Positions 17,298 to 26,240 of a stretch of DNA of 64,000 nucleotides are shown piece after piece. The notes below the pieces were generated by a model that searched no databases, was not told where the DNA came from, and saw only the letters and a list, made by a program, of their open reading frames with translations. Location: positions 1,736,001 to 1,800,000 of the forward strand of contig NC_014158.1 of NCBI RefSeq assembly GCF_000092225.1, in the 5' to 3' direction. The DNA comes from Tsukamurella paurometabola DSM 20162 (lineage in GTDB: Bacteria > Actinomycetota > Actinomycetes > Mycobacteriales > Mycobacteriaceae). The position numbers were made by a program, and so were the translations under genes. The stretch's first letter is position 1; each line of letters opens with the position of its first letter.

Positions 17298-18536
17298 ATG
17301 ATGTATGGCCTGGGTATTGCGGCGTTCGCGCTGTGCATCCTCGCCTCGATCGCGTGGCACGAGTGCGGGCACATGTGGGCCGCACAGGCCACGGGAATGA
17401 AGGTGCGGCGCTACTTCGTGGGCTTCGGGCCCACGCTGTGGTCGACCAGGCGCCCTAAGGGCCCGGACGGGATCGAGTACGGGGTCAAGGCGCTGCCACT
17501 GGGCGGCTTCTGCGATATCGCCGGAATGACGCTGCTGGACGAGCTGAAAACGCCCGTTGAGCAGGAGAAGGCGATGTACAAGCAGGCCGCGTGGAAGCGG
17601 CTTTTCGTGCTCTTCGCCGGCCCTGCGATGAACTTCGTCCTCGGTATCGCGCTGATCTATGGCGTCGCCGTGGTGTCCGGGCTGCCCGCAATCAACACTC
17701 CGGCGCAGGCAGCCGTCGCCGGCACCGGCTGTGTGGCCGAAGCCACCACCAAGCCCACACCGGAGGGAAAGCCCGGCCAGCCGATCGGCGAGTGCAAGCC
17801 CAGCCCGGCGGCCCAGGCCGGCTTGCAGTTCGGCGACGTCATCGCCTCGGTCAACGGCACGCCGGTCAACGCCGACACCGTGATCGACGCGCTCCAGAAC
17901 GCGTCGGGACCGATCGCCCTCGGCATCGTCCGGGACGGCCAGGACCAGACGATCACCGTCGACCCGATCATCTCCAAGAAGTGGCGTAAGGCGCCGGAGG
18001 CCAAGGATTACACCGAGGTCACCGGTCCAACGATCGGCATCACCGTCGGCACGCTCGGCGGCACGAACCACTACAACCCGCTCACGGCGATCGGTGGCAC
18101 CGCGGCCTTCACCGCCGACCTCGGCAAGCGCACAGTGATCGCCATCGGCCAGCTGCCGCAGAAGGTGCCCGCCCTGATCAAGTCGATCCAGGGCGAGGAG
18201 CGCGGCCTCGACACTCCGCAATCCATGGTGGGCGCCGCGATGATCGGGGGCGAGGTGGCTGAGCGCGACATGTGGCAGGTGTTCTTCCTCCTGCTCGCCG
18301 GGCTCAACCTGATGCTGGGCCTGATCAACCTGCTGCCGGTCCCGCCCTTCGACGGTGGCCACATGGCGGTCGTGATCTACGAGAAGCTGCGCGACCTGGT
18401 CACCCGGCGCAAGGGCGGCCCCGTCGACTACATGAAGCTCGCGCCCCTCACCTATGTGGTGCTCGCCCTCGCCGGCGGGTACATGTTGTTGGTGCTCACG
18501 GCCGATATCGTCAATCCCATCAAGCTCTTCAACTGA
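17298..18536 (+). CDS. rip1: site-2 protease Rip1 (M50 family, RseP-like)
   Basis: 412 residues. Intramembrane zinc metalloprotease that cleaves anti-sigma factors and other membrane proteins. The first membrane helix holds the zinc motif HECGH (21-25). A PDZ domain follows, including AAQAGLQFGDVIASVNG. The third metal ligand motif NLLPVPPFDGG has Asp352, and a last span ends the protein. The M. tuberculosis orthologue Rv2869c controls several sigma-factor pathways and envelope lipid composition. It sits between dxr and ispG. Confidence 0.94.
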   Translation: MMYGLGIAAFALCILASIAWHECGHMWAAQATGMKVRRYFVGFGPTLWSTRRPKGPDGIEYGVKALPLGGFCDIAGMTLLDELKTPVEQEKAMYKQAAWKRLFVLFAGPAMNFVLGIALIYGVAVVSGLPAINTPAQAAVAGTGCVAEATTKPTPEGKPGQPIGECKPSPAAQAGLQFGDVIASVNGTPVNADTVIDALQNASGPIALGIVRDGQDQTITVDPIISKKWRKAPEAKDYTEVTGPTIGITVGTLGGTNHYNPLTAIGGTAAFTADLGKRTVIAIGQLPQKVPALIKSIQGEERGLDTPQSMVGAAMIGGEVAERDMWQVFFLLLAGLNLMLGLINLLPVPPFDGGHMAVVIYEKLRDLVTRRKGGPVDYMKLAPLTYVVLALAGGYMLLVLTADIVNPIKLFN

Positions 18537-18552
18537 ATTGGAGTAGCAGCAC

Positions 18553-19704
18553 ATGTCCGTAGGTTTGGGAATGCCGGCAGCCCCGGCCCCGACGCTCGCC
18601 CCTCGTCGCACGACCCGCCAGCTCAACGTGGGTGGCGTCGGTGTCGGCAGCGACAGCCCGATCTCGGTGCAGTCGATGTGCACCACCAAGACTCACGACG
18701 TGAACGCCACGCTGCAGCAGATCGCGGAGCTCACCGCATCGGGCTGCGATATCGTGCGCGTCGCCTGCCCGCGGCAGGAGGACGCCGACGCGTTGCCGAT
18801 CATCGCGAAGAAGGCGAACATCCCGGTGATCGCCGATATCCACTTCCAGCCCAAGTACATCTTCGCCGCGATCGACGCCGGCTGTGCCGCTGTGCGGGTG
18901 AACCCGGGCAACATCAAGGAGTTCGACGGCCGCGTCAAGGAGGTCGCGAAGGCCGCCGGTGACGCGGGCATCCCGATTCGCATCGGCGTCAACGCCGGCT
19001 CGCTCGACAAGCGGATGATGGAGAAGTACGGCAAGGCCACCCCGGAGGCGCTCGTGGAGTCCGCTCTCTGGGAAGCGAGCCTGTTCGAGGAGCACGGTTT
19101 CGGCGATATCAAGATCTCCGTCAAGCACAACGATCCGGTGATCATGGTGGAGGCATACCGGCAGCTCGCCGCGCAGTGCGATTACCCGCTGCACCTCGGC
19201 GTCACCGAGGCCGGCCCCGCCTTCCAGGGCACCATCAAGAGCTCCGTCGCCTTCGGCGCCCTGCTCGCCGAGGGTATCGGCGACACCATCCGGGTCTCGC
19301 TGTCCGCGCCGCCGGCCGAGGAGATCAAGGTGGGGGATGCGATTCTGCAGTCGCTGAACCTGCGGCCCCGCAAGCTGGAGATCGTCTCCTGTCCGTCGTG
19401 CGGCCGGGCGCAGGTCGATGTCTACAAGCTGGCCAACGAGGTGACCGCCGGCCTCGAGGGCATGGAGGTGCCGCTGCGCGTGGCCGTCATGGGTTGCGTG
19501 GTCAACGGTCCCGGCGAGGCCCGTGAGGCCGACCTCGGCGTGGCCTCCGGCAACGGCAAGGGCCAGATCTTCGTCAAGGGTGAGGTGATCAAGACCGTCC
19601 CCGAGGCGCAGATCGTGGAGACCCTGATCGAGGAAGCGCTGCGGATCGCCGAGGAATCGGGGGATAGTGAGGGGACCGGTGCCCCTGTGGTCACCGTGTC
19701 GTAG
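18553..19704 (+). CDS. ispG: 4-hydroxy-3-methylbut-2-en-1-yl diphosphate synthase (GcpE/IspG)
   Basis: 383 residues. The penultimate MEP-pathway enzyme, reducing MEcPP to HMBPP with a [4Fe-4S] cluster. The N-terminal TIM-barrel half includes [13 protein letters not shown] and [10 protein letters not shown]. The C-terminal cluster domain has [12 protein letters not shown] and [12 protein letters not shown], supplying the three cysteines. ATG 18553 follows TTGGAGTAGCAGC, a proper Shine-Dalgarno. It starts 16 bp after rip1 and is probably cotranscribed. Confidence 0.96.
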   Translation: MSVGLGMPAAPAPTLAPRRTTRQLNVGGVGVGSDSPISVQSMCTTKTHDVNATLQQIAELTASGCDIVRVACPRQEDADALPIIAKKANIPVIADIHFQPKYIFAAIDAGCAAVRVNPGNIKEFDGRVKEVAKAAGDAGIPIRIGVNAGSLDKRMMEKYGKATPEALVESALWEASLFEEHGFGDIKISVKHNDPVIMVEAYRQLAAQCDYPLHLGVTEAGPAFQGTIKSSVAFGALLAEGIGDTIRVSLSAPPAEEIKVGDAILQSLNLRPRKLEIVSCPSCGRAQVDVYKLANEVTAGLEGMEVPLRVAVMGCVVNGPGEAREADLGVASGNGKGQIFVKGEVIKTVPEAQIVETLIEEALRIAEESGDSEGTGAPVVTVS

Positions 19705-19735
19705 GTAGGCCGTCGCCAAGCGTGAGGAGTCGCCC

Positions 19736-20569
19736 GTGTTGAGGATGCTGCACGAGAGGCCGGTCCCGCCACGGGACCTGCCCAAGGTGCTGTCCGTCCT
19801 CGACGCCGACCCCATCGCCGCCTGCATGGTGGCGGGCCGCGTGCAGGAGTACGGCACCGATCCCGGATCACTCGGCGGTGAGCTGTGGTCGCATCGCGAT
19901 TCCGCGTCCGCGCTGTGCTTCGCCGGGGCGAACCTGATGCCGCTGCGCGGCGATCTCGACGATATGCGGTACTTCGCCGGCCGCGCGGGCCGGGGCGCCC
20001 GCACCGCCGCGTCGGTGGTGGGCCGCGCTGAACTGGTGCTGCCGCTGTGGTCCGACCTCGAAACCGCCTGGGGCCCCGCCCGGGAAGTGCGGGACGAGCA
20101 GCCGCTGATGGTGATGGCCGGGGCGGCGACCGCACCCCACCGCGGTGTACGGCCGGCCCGGATGGCCGAACTCGACCGCTACCTCGACGCCTCGATCGCC
20201 ATGTTCACCGCGGAGGTGGGCATCGATCCCCGCGTCGGCGATGGCGGCCGCGCCTACCGCCGCCGGGTCGCCAACACCATCCTCGGCGGCCGTGCCTACG
20301 TCTACTTCGACGGGCCCGATGTCGCCTTCAAGGCCGAGGTCGGGGCCGTCTCGCGCACCGTCGGCCAGATACAGGGTGTCTGGGTGCGGCCCGATCTGCG
20401 CGGACAGGGGCTCGGCGGCGCCGGCACCGCCGCGGTCGCCGATGCGGTGCGTCGCACCGGTCGGGTGCCCAGCCTGTACGTCAACAGTTTCAACACGCCC
20501 GCCCGCCGCGCCTATGAGCGCGTCGGATTCGAGCAGGTGGCCACCTTCGCGACGGTACTGCTGACCTGA
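19736..20569 (+). CDS. GNAT acetyltransferase with N-terminal DUF4081 domain
   Basis: 277 residues. The N-terminal half (LRMLHERPVPPRDLPKVL onward) matches DUF4081. The C-terminal half is a GNAT fold with acetyl-CoA loop VRPDLRGQGLGGAGT and the final SLYVNSFNTPARRAYERVGF. It corresponds to M. tuberculosis Rv2867c, which also follows ispG. The substrate is unknown. The start is GTG 19736 after GTGAGGAG. Confidence 0.88.
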   Translation: MLRMLHERPVPPRDLPKVLSVLDADPIAACMVAGRVQEYGTDPGSLGGELWSHRDSASALCFAGANLMPLRGDLDDMRYFAGRAGRGARTAASVVGRAELVLPLWSDLETAWGPAREVRDEQPLMVMAGAATAPHRGVRPARMAELDRYLDASIAMFTAEVGIDPRVGDGGRAYRRRVANTILGGRAYVYFDGPDVAFKAEVGAVSRTVGQIQGVWVRPDLRGQGLGGAGTAAVADAVRRTGRVPSLYVNSFNTPARRAYERVGFEQVATFATVLLT

Positions 20570-20649
20570 GCACGATTCGCGATCCTTGGTGGTGGCCGGT
20601 GCGGCCGGCCGAACGCGGTGGACTTACATCCAGCAGCGAGATTTGCCGC

Positions 20650-20655
20650 TAACAT
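20650..20655 (+). promoter_or_regulatory. -10 box of the DUF456 gene, leaderless layout
   Basis: TAACAT ends 6 bases before the GTG at 20662. Confidence 0.5.
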
Positions 20656-20661
20656 TCGTGC

Positions 20662-21138
20662 GTGAACTCGTGGGGCTACGTCGCGGTCGTCGCGCTGATG
20701 GTGTTGGGGCTGCTCGGCATCGTGATTCCCGTGCTGCCGGGATCGACACTCGTGGCACTCGGCATCCTGATCTGGGCGATCTTCACCGGCGGTTCGGCCT
20801 GGGGTGTGTTCGCCGCAGCGCTTGCCGTCATGGTGCTGGCCTGGGCGATCAAGTACTTCGTCGGCCACCGCACCATGGCCAAGGCCGGGGTGGGCAAGTG
20901 GTCGCTCGTCGCAGGCGGTGTCACCGGCATAGTGCTGTTCTTCGTGATCCCGGTGATCGGGTTGCTGATCGGCTTCATCCTCGGCACCTTCGTCGCCGAA
21001 GCGGTGCGGCTCAAGGACGTCCGGGCGGGCTGGACCGGCGCGATCGCCGCCACCAAGGCGGCGGGCCTGCTCATCCTCATCGAGCTCGCCGGGGCTCTGT
21101 GTGCCGTGTCCATCTGGCTCTACGCCGTTCTGGCGTGA
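20662..21138 (+). CDS. DUF456 membrane protein
   Basis: 158 residues with four or five membrane spans. The duplicated glycine-rich pattern of DUF456 is present: LGLLGIVIPVLPGSTLVALG in the first half and VIPVIGLLIGFILGTFVAE in the second, separated by a short soluble loop with KAGVGKWS. The function is unknown. It converges on the channel-like gene with 3 bp between stop codons and no recognisable terminator. Confidence 0.82.
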   Translation: MNSWGYVAVVALMVLGLLGIVIPVLPGSTLVALGILIWAIFTGGSAWGVFAAALAVMVLAWAIKYFVGHRTMAKAGVGKWSLVAGGVTGIVLFFVIPVIGLLIGFILGTFVAEAVRLKDVRAGWTGAIAATKAAGLLILIELAGALCAVSIWLYAVLA

Positions 21139-21141
21139 GTG

Positions 21142-21513
21142 TCAGTCCTCCGCCTCGGCCGAACCCTTGCGGTTGAGTCGCTTGAACTTCTCGGTGTTGT
21201 TCTGCACGATCGCGCTGGCCAGTGATCCGCCGACGGTGACGAACAGGCCGACCACGAGGATCGCGTACACGAGGGTGAAGATCTTCGACAGCGTCAGCGT
21301 GGGGCTGAGCGGGCCGTTGCCCATGGGCAATCCCACCGAGACGGCGTAAAACAGCGAGTCGATCACCGACCACTTCTCAGCGAGCGTGTAGAAGATCGTC
21401 GCCGCGGTCACGATGATCGCCAGGCTGAGTACCGCCCCGCGCGTCGACGGGTCCCGCCAGCTCGTGCGCACGGCGCCGAAGAATCTCTTGAACATCAATG
21501 TGAGACCCAACAT
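21142..21513 (-). CDS. two-span ion-channel-like protein with atypical pore loop
   Basis: 123 residues: a span (GAVLSLAIIVTAATIFYTLA), a pore-helix-like segment DSLFYAVSVG, and a second span (IFTLVYAILVVGLFVTVGG). This matches the two-helix potassium-channel module. The selectivity filter TVGYGD is replaced by SVGLPMGNG, so potassium selectivity is doubtful. The last 20 residues are a charged cytoplasmic tail. ATG 21511-21513 is fixed by a -10 box 6 bases upstream. Confidence 0.72.
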   Translation of the reverse strand: MLGLTLMFKRFFGAVRTSWRDPSTRGAVLSLAIIVTAATIFYTLAEKWSVIDSLFYAVSVGLPMGNGPLSPTLTLSKIFTLVYAILVVGLFVTVGGSLASAIVQNNTEKFKRLNRKGSAEAED

Positions 21514-21519
21514 CGCTCC

Positions 21520-21525
21520 AGCCTA
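21520..21525 (-). promoter_or_regulatory. -10 box of the channel-like gene, leaderless layout
   Basis: TAGGCT on the minus strand, 6 bases before the ATG at 21513. Only 14 bp separate it from the opposing -10 box of the SDR gene. Confidence 0.5.
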
Positions 21526-21539
21526 ACGGCGTTGGCACG

Positions 21540-21545
21540 TAGGGT
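21540..21545 (+). promoter_or_regulatory. -10 box of the SDR gene, leaderless layout
   Basis: TAGGGT ends 6 bases before the ATG at 21552. Confidence 0.5.
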
Positions 21546-21551
21546 GTCCGC

Positions 21552-22283
21552 ATGCGATCCGAGGTGGCGGCACTGTTCGACCTGACCGGACGCACCGCAT
21601 TGGTGACCGGCGCCAGCTCCGGGATCGGAGCGGCCGTCGCCGCCGCGCTCGACGGTGCCGGTGCCCGGGTGTTGCGTGCGGGCCGCGATCGCGGTCGGCT
21701 CGGACCCGATGGCATCAGCGTCGACCTCGCCGGTGGTGTCGAGGACCTGATCGCCGCGGTCGACGCCCGCGCCGACGCCGTCGATATCCTGATCAACTGC
21801 GCTGGAACGAATCCGCGTCCGCCGCTCGGCGAGATCAGCGATGCGCTCTATCGGGAGATCCTTGCGGTGAACCTCGATGCTCCGTTCGTGCTCGGACAGC
21901 ACTACGGCCCACGGATGGCCGAGCGCGGCTGGGGTCGCATCGTCAACGTCGCGTCGACGCAGGCGCACCGCGCCTTCGGCAACAGCGGGGCCTACGGCGT
22001 GGCGAAGGCGGGTATCACCGGGCTCACCCGTTCGCAGTCCGAGGCCTGGGCGCCGCGCGGGGTCACCGCGAATTCGCTCACTCCGGGGTTGGTCGCGACG
22101 CCGATGACCACCGCCGTGCTCGCCGATCCCGCACGCGCCGACTACTTCCGGCGCCGCGCCCACACCGGCACGCTCGGCGCACCGTCGGACTTCGCGGCCG
22201 CGGCGGTGTTCCTGTCGGGGGAAGGCGCACGGTTCGTGACGGGCCAGAACCTGTGCGTCGACGGTGGCCTCTCGGTCACCTGA
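21552..22283 (+). CDS. short-chain dehydrogenase/reductase
   Basis: 243 residues, a classical SDR. The cofactor loop is TGASSGIG (19-26), the structural motif is NCAG, the catalytic Tyr148 and Lys152 are in YGVAK, and the end has the usual VTGQNLCVDGG. An acidic residue after beta-2 is not obvious and Arg residues occur there (RAGRDRGR), which leans to NADP(H) use (inference). The substrate is unknown. It abuts the stop of the frameshifted thiolase on the opposite strand without a gap. Confidence 0.88.
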   Translation: MRSEVAALFDLTGRTALVTGASSGIGAAVAAALDGAGARVLRAGRDRGRLGPDGISVDLAGGVEDLIAAVDARADAVDILINCAGTNPRPPLGEISDALYREILAVNLDAPFVLGQHYGPRMAERGWGRIVNVASTQAHRAFGNSGAYGVAKAGITGLTRSQSEAWAPRGVTANSLTPGLVATPMTTAVLADPARADYFRRRAHTGTLGAPSDFAAAAVFLSGEGARFVTGQNLCVDGGLSVT

Positions 22284-23578
22284 TCAGTCGACGCGCTCCA
22301 GCACCACGCTGGCGCCGTGCCCACCGGCCGCGCAGATCCCGAGTAGCGCGGTCTTCTTGCCCGTGCGGGCCAGTTCGTTGGCCATCGTGGTGGCCATCCG
22401 CGCTCCGGTGGCGCCGAACGGGTGACCGATCGAAACGGAGCCGCCGTGCACGTTGAGCTTGTCGGCGTCGATCTCACCGACCGGGGTCTCGCGGCCGAGC
22501 CGTTCCCTCGCCCAGGTGGGGCTGGCGAGCGCGTCCAGCACCGAGAGGGTCTGCGCGGCGAAGGCCTCGTGGATGTCCACGAGGTCGACATCCTCGAGCT
22601 TCAGGCCCGCTTTCTCCAGCGCGCGGGGCATGGAGATGGCGGGCCCGATCAAGACCTCGTCGGCCGGGTCCACGCTCACATAGCTCCACGACCGGATGGC
22701 GGCGAGGGGAGTGAGCCCCAGTTCGCGGGCCTTCTCCTCGCTCATCACGAGGACGGCGGCGGCGCCGTCGGTGAGCGGGCTGGCGTTCCCCGCGGTCACG
22801 GTGCCGTCGCGGTTGAACACCGGCTTGAGGCCGGCGAGCTTCTCGGGGCTGGTGTTATCGCGCACGAGACCGTCGCGGGTCACGGTCTTCCCCTCGGGCG
22901 TGGTCACCGGCACTACCTCGTCGTCGAAGCGGCCCGAGGCGATGGCTGCTGCGGCGCGCGCATGGGACCGGGCGGCGAACTCGTCCTGCGCCTCGCGGCT
23001 GATGTGGTGGATCGTGCCATCTTGTCGGCCGATTCGCCCATCACCTCGCCGGTGGTGCGTTCGGAAATCGTCGGACGGCTGGGGAGCAGCCCGGTGAACG
23101 GGGCCAGGCGCAGCACGGCGCCCAGGTAGTCACGGGGCGAGGGTGTGCCGAGCGCCAGGGGAGCGGCGGTCTGTACCAGCTTGGCGGGCAGGTTGACCGG
23201 CGCATTGGAGACCGAATCCGAGCCGCCCGCGATCATGATGTCGTACTCACCGCGCTCGATCGCCGACGCGGCGGTGGTGATGGCCTGGAGTCCGGAAGCG
23301 CAGGCGCGGGTCACCGTGTGCCCCTCGACGCCGTGGCCGAGTCCCAGGTCCAGGGCGATTTCGCGGGCGATGTTCGGGGCGCCGGAGGGGAGGATCACAC
23401 CGCCCCACACGATGGCTTCGATGGCATCGGCGACGGCCGGGACGCGGTCGAGTAGTCCGCGCACGGCCTGATCGGCGAGCGCGATGGAGTCGAGATGGAC
23501 GTAGTCGCCGAAGGCGCGGACGAAGGGCGTGCGGGCACCGGAAACGATCACGGCGCGGCGACGCGATGGAGTGGCCAT
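22284..23578 (-). pseudogene. acetyl-CoA acyltransferase (thiolase, FadI-like), frameshifted
   Basis: Two frames together make one thiolase. The N-terminal part starts at 23578 and includes the acyl-carrying Cys93 in TRACASG. The C-terminal part carries NVHGGSVSIGHPFGATGAR and CAAGGHGAS. The reading frame is lost near 23011-23017, after GESADKMAR. Adding one base (ATGCG instead of ATCG on the plus strand) restores IHHISREAQDEFAARSHAR and joins the halves into about 431 residues, a normal size. No homopolymer marks the site. It is either a recent pseudogene or a sequencing error. The family cleaves beta-ketoacyl-CoA in fatty-acid oxidation. Confidence 0.85.
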
Positions 23579-23584
23579 GGCGCT

Positions 23585-23590
23585 ATCTTA
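23585..23590 (-). promoter_or_regulatory. -10 box of the thiolase gene, leaderless layout
   Basis: TAAGAT on the minus strand, 6 bases before the ATG at 23578. Confidence 0.5.
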
Positions 23591-23599
23591 CTCATGAGT
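23590..23599. promoter_or_regulatory. palindrome ACTCATGAGT over the thiolase promoter
   Basis: A perfect 10-bp palindrome touching the upstream edge of the thiolase -10 box, placed where a repressor would block RNA polymerase. The regulator is unknown. Confidence 0.4.
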
Positions 23600-23688
23600 C
23601 AGTTCTGTGGCAGGTGAGCGGCACCGATCACTTCCGCCTCAGTCTTCACACCCCCGCGCGGCAACCGGAACCGGTCCGCGCAGCGTCA

Positions 23689-23694
23689 TACCCT
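23689..23694 (+). promoter_or_regulatory. -10 box of the penicillin-binding protein gene, leaderless layout
   Basis: TACCCT ends 6 bases before the GTG at 23701. Confidence 0.5.
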
Positions 23695-23700
23695 GGCCCG

Positions 23701-25539
23701 GTGAACAAGCTGGGTACCCGCGTGGTCGTGATCCTCGCTCTGGTGGCGATGGTCGTGACCGGCGGCTGCGCGCCCGCGAACAGCAACGGTCCGGGGCCGG
23801 TCGCGGTGCGCTTCGGTGCGGCGCTGGCCGAGAAGAACCTCGACGGTGCCGCCGCACTCACCAGCTCACCCGCCGCGGCCAAGGCCATGTTGCAGGGCAC
23901 CTTCGACGGGCTCCAGGCCCGCGGCGTCACACTCAAAGTGGGCCAGGTGCGCACGCAGGGCTCCACGAGCGCCGTGGACTACGAGTACGTGTGGGACCTG
24001 CCCGCCGACCGCGGCAGGTCGAACCGCACGTGGACCTATCAGGGCACTCTCACCGCGGTCCAGGAGAACGGGCAGTGGAAGGTCCGCTGGGATCCGACGG
24101 TGCTCCATCCCCGGCTCGGTGCGAACCAGACGATGGTGCTCAAGGCGTTGCCCGCGCCCAAGGCGCCGGTGAATTCCGCGTCCGGCGGTTCGGTGCTGGT
24201 GCCCGGTGTGGTGACCCGGATCCGGCTGGAGGCCGCGAAGGTCACCGCGCCCACCACGGTGTTGGATGTGGCCGGGCAGCTCACGCGCGCACTGCAACCC
24301 ATCGTCCCCGGCCTCGACCCGGTGCAGCTCACCGAACAGGCCACCTCGTTCCAGGGCCCGTACGTGGTGGCCACGGTCAACCAGGACGACCTCCGCAAGC
24401 TGGCCGGCGACGTCACGGCGCTACCCGGAGTGAGTCTCGTCGAGCAGGCCGACCTGGTGCCCACCGACCGGACCTTCGCGCCGGCTCTGATGTCCTCGAT
24501 CAAGAAGAACGTCGAGGGCGACCTGGGCGGCAAGGACGGCTGGGAGGTGGTGGTCCAGGCCGACACCGGCGCGCAGGTGGTCACGCTGACCAGCACTCCT
24601 GCGCAGACCGCTGCGGCCGCTACCGTGAGCATCTCCCCGATCGCGCAGGCTGCGGCGCAGGCCGCCGTGGATACCCGGCGCGACCGACAGGCGATGATGG
24701 TGGTGATCCAGCCGTCCACCGGTGATGTGCTCGCGGTCGCTCAGAATCCCGAGGCCGACAAACAGGGTTCACTGGCCACCTCCGGCCTGTATCCGCCCGG
24801 TTCGACCGGGAAGATCGTCACCGCCACCGCGGCCATCTCCACCGGCACCGCGACACCCGACACCATCGTCCCGTGTCCCGGCACCCTGACCATCGGCGAG
24901 CGCGAGATGCCGAACTACAACCGGTTCGCGCTCGGCGACGTCACCATGCAGCGCGCCTTCGCCCGGTCGTGCAACACCAGCTTCGCCTACCTCGGATCGA
25001 AGATGGCTTTCGACGCCCTGCCCACGGCCGCATCCGAACTCGGCGTGGGGCCGGACTACGACATCCCCGGCCTACCGGTGGCCTCGGGTGGATACCCGAC
25101 GCCCAAGGCGATGGTGAATCAGGTCGAGGACAGCTTCGGGCAGGGCGAGGTCCTGGTGAGCCCGTTCTCCATGGCGCTCGTCGCGGCAGCGGTCGCGAAG
25201 GGTGGCGCGGTCACGCCCCGGTTGCTGGGCGGCAAGGCCACCAAGGTCGACGGTGACCGGCCCCCGCTGGACCCGCGCGCCGTCGACGGGGTGCGGGCGA
25301 TGATGCGCGAGGTGGTCGCCTCCGGAACGGCTGAGTTGATCCGCGGGTCCGGTGACATCCTCGGCAAGACCGGTGAGGCCGAGGTCGAAGGCGGCTCGCA
25401 CGCCTGGTTCGTCGGCTATCGCGGCGACCTGGCGTTCGCCACGATGGTGGTGCTGGGCGGCAGCTCCGACAACGCCGTCGGCGTCACCAAGGAGTTCTTC
25501 GACCGATTCGACGCCCCCGTCGGCGCTGTGCCCAACTGA
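23701..25539 (+). CDS. penicillin-binding lipoprotein (class B, MecA_N-type transpeptidase)
   Basis: 612 residues. A signal peptide ends in VVTGGC, a probable lipobox, so the protein is likely an exported lipoprotein. An NTF2-like MecA_N domain spans about 35-140. The transpeptidase domain has the three active-site motifs: S368TGK (in YPPGSTGK), S423CN and K556TG. It cross-links peptidoglycan outside the membrane. It corresponds to M. tuberculosis Rv2864c, also located between the ispG and map regions. The start is GTG 23701, supported by the -10 box. Confidence 0.93.
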   Translation: MNKLGTRVVVILALVAMVVTGGCAPANSNGPGPVAVRFGAALAEKNLDGAAALTSSPAAAKAMLQGTFDGLQARGVTLKVGQVRTQGSTSAVDYEYVWDLPADRGRSNRTWTYQGTLTAVQENGQWKVRWDPTVLHPRLGANQTMVLKALPAPKAPVNSASGGSVLVPGVVTRIRLEAAKVTAPTTVLDVAGQLTRALQPIVPGLDPVQLTEQATSFQGPYVVATVNQDDLRKLAGDVTALPGVSLVEQADLVPTDRTFAPALMSSIKKNVEGDLGGKDGWEVVVQADTGAQVVTLTSTPAQTAAAATVSISPIAQAAAQAAVDTRRDRQAMMVVIQPSTGDVLAVAQNPEADKQGSLATSGLYPPGSTGKIVTATAAISTGTATPDTIVPCPGTLTIGEREMPNYNRFALGDVTMQRAFARSCNTSFAYLGSKMAFDALPTAASELGVGPDYDIPGLPVASGGYPTPKAMVNQVEDSFGQGEVLVSPFSMALVAAAVAKGGAVTPRLLGGKATKVDGDRPPLDPRAVDGVRAMMREVVASGTAELIRGSGDILGKTGEAEVEGGSHAWFVGYRGDLAFATMVVLGGSSDNAVGVTKEFFDRFDAPVGAVPN

Positions 25540-25587
25540 GCCGGAATTCGGTTGCCGCGCCGCGCCCGATCGCGAGACGGTGACCCG

Positions 25588-26184
25588 ATGGACATCGAGC
25601 TGATCGCGCCGCGAGCGGACCTGCACGGGGAGTGGCTGGGCAACGCCGCCGAGTGGGGCGGCGTGACGCACCATCCCGGCTCGGGGAACGCCCTCGCCCG
25701 TGACCTGAACCTGCACGAGGCCATCGATTTCGCGGTCTGGGTCGACCGGCTCACTGCGAACACCACGGTCGTCCGCTCCGGCGACCTGGTACCGGCGACC
25801 AACCGGTGGATCGTGCGCGGGGACCGTTACCTCGGTGCGATCCAACTCCGGCACGAGCTCACCGAGGTGCTCGCCGAACTCGGCGGGCACATCGGCTACC
25901 ACGTGCGGCCCTCGGAGCGGCGCAAGGGCGTCGCGTCCACGGCACTGGCCCTGATGATCGCCGAGGCCGCCCGCGTCGGCCTGCCCGAGGTCCTCGTCAC
26001 CTGCGACGAGAACAACCTCGCCTCCCGTCGTACCGCGGAGTCGGCCGGCGGCGTGCTCACCCGGATTCGTCCCGTCGACGACTACGCCGTCGGCCACGGC
26101 TTCCCCGAACCCACCTGCCACTACTGGATTCCCACCGCCGCCACCAGGTCCGCCACCCCCGCCCGCAGCAAGGGGGGTGGGTAG
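25588..26184 (+). CDS. GNAT family N-acetyltransferase
   Basis: 198 residues with a GNAT fold. The acetyl-CoA loop region reads GYHVRPSERRKGVASTALAL and the next helix/strand VLVTCDENNLASRRTAESAGG fits the family. The front part (HHPGSGNALARDLN) is typical of the YedL/RimJ-like group acting on small molecules or protein ends, but the acceptor is unknown. The start at ATG 25588 matches the natural N-terminus MDIELIAPRADLHGEW. It follows the PBP gene by 48 bp. Confidence 0.8.
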   Translation: MDIELIAPRADLHGEWLGNAAEWGGVTHHPGSGNALARDLNLHEAIDFAVWVDRLTANTTVVRSGDLVPATNRWIVRGDRYLGAIQLRHELTEVLAELGGHIGYHVRPSERRKGVASTALALMIAEAARVGLPEVLVTCDENNLASRRTAESAGGVLTRIRPVDDYAVGHGFPEPTCHYWIPTAATRSATPARSKGGG

Positions 26185-26228
26185 CGGAGCGCGATAGGTG
26201 GGAGAGGGGGCAGACGTGGCGGGGTGAT

Positions 26229-26234
26229 TAGGCT
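26229..26234 (+). promoter_or_regulatory. -10 box of map, leaderless layout
   Basis: TAGGCT followed by six G and the ATG at 26241. The G-run could also act as a weak Shine-Dalgarno. Confidence 0.45.
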
Positions 26235-26240
26235 GGGGGG

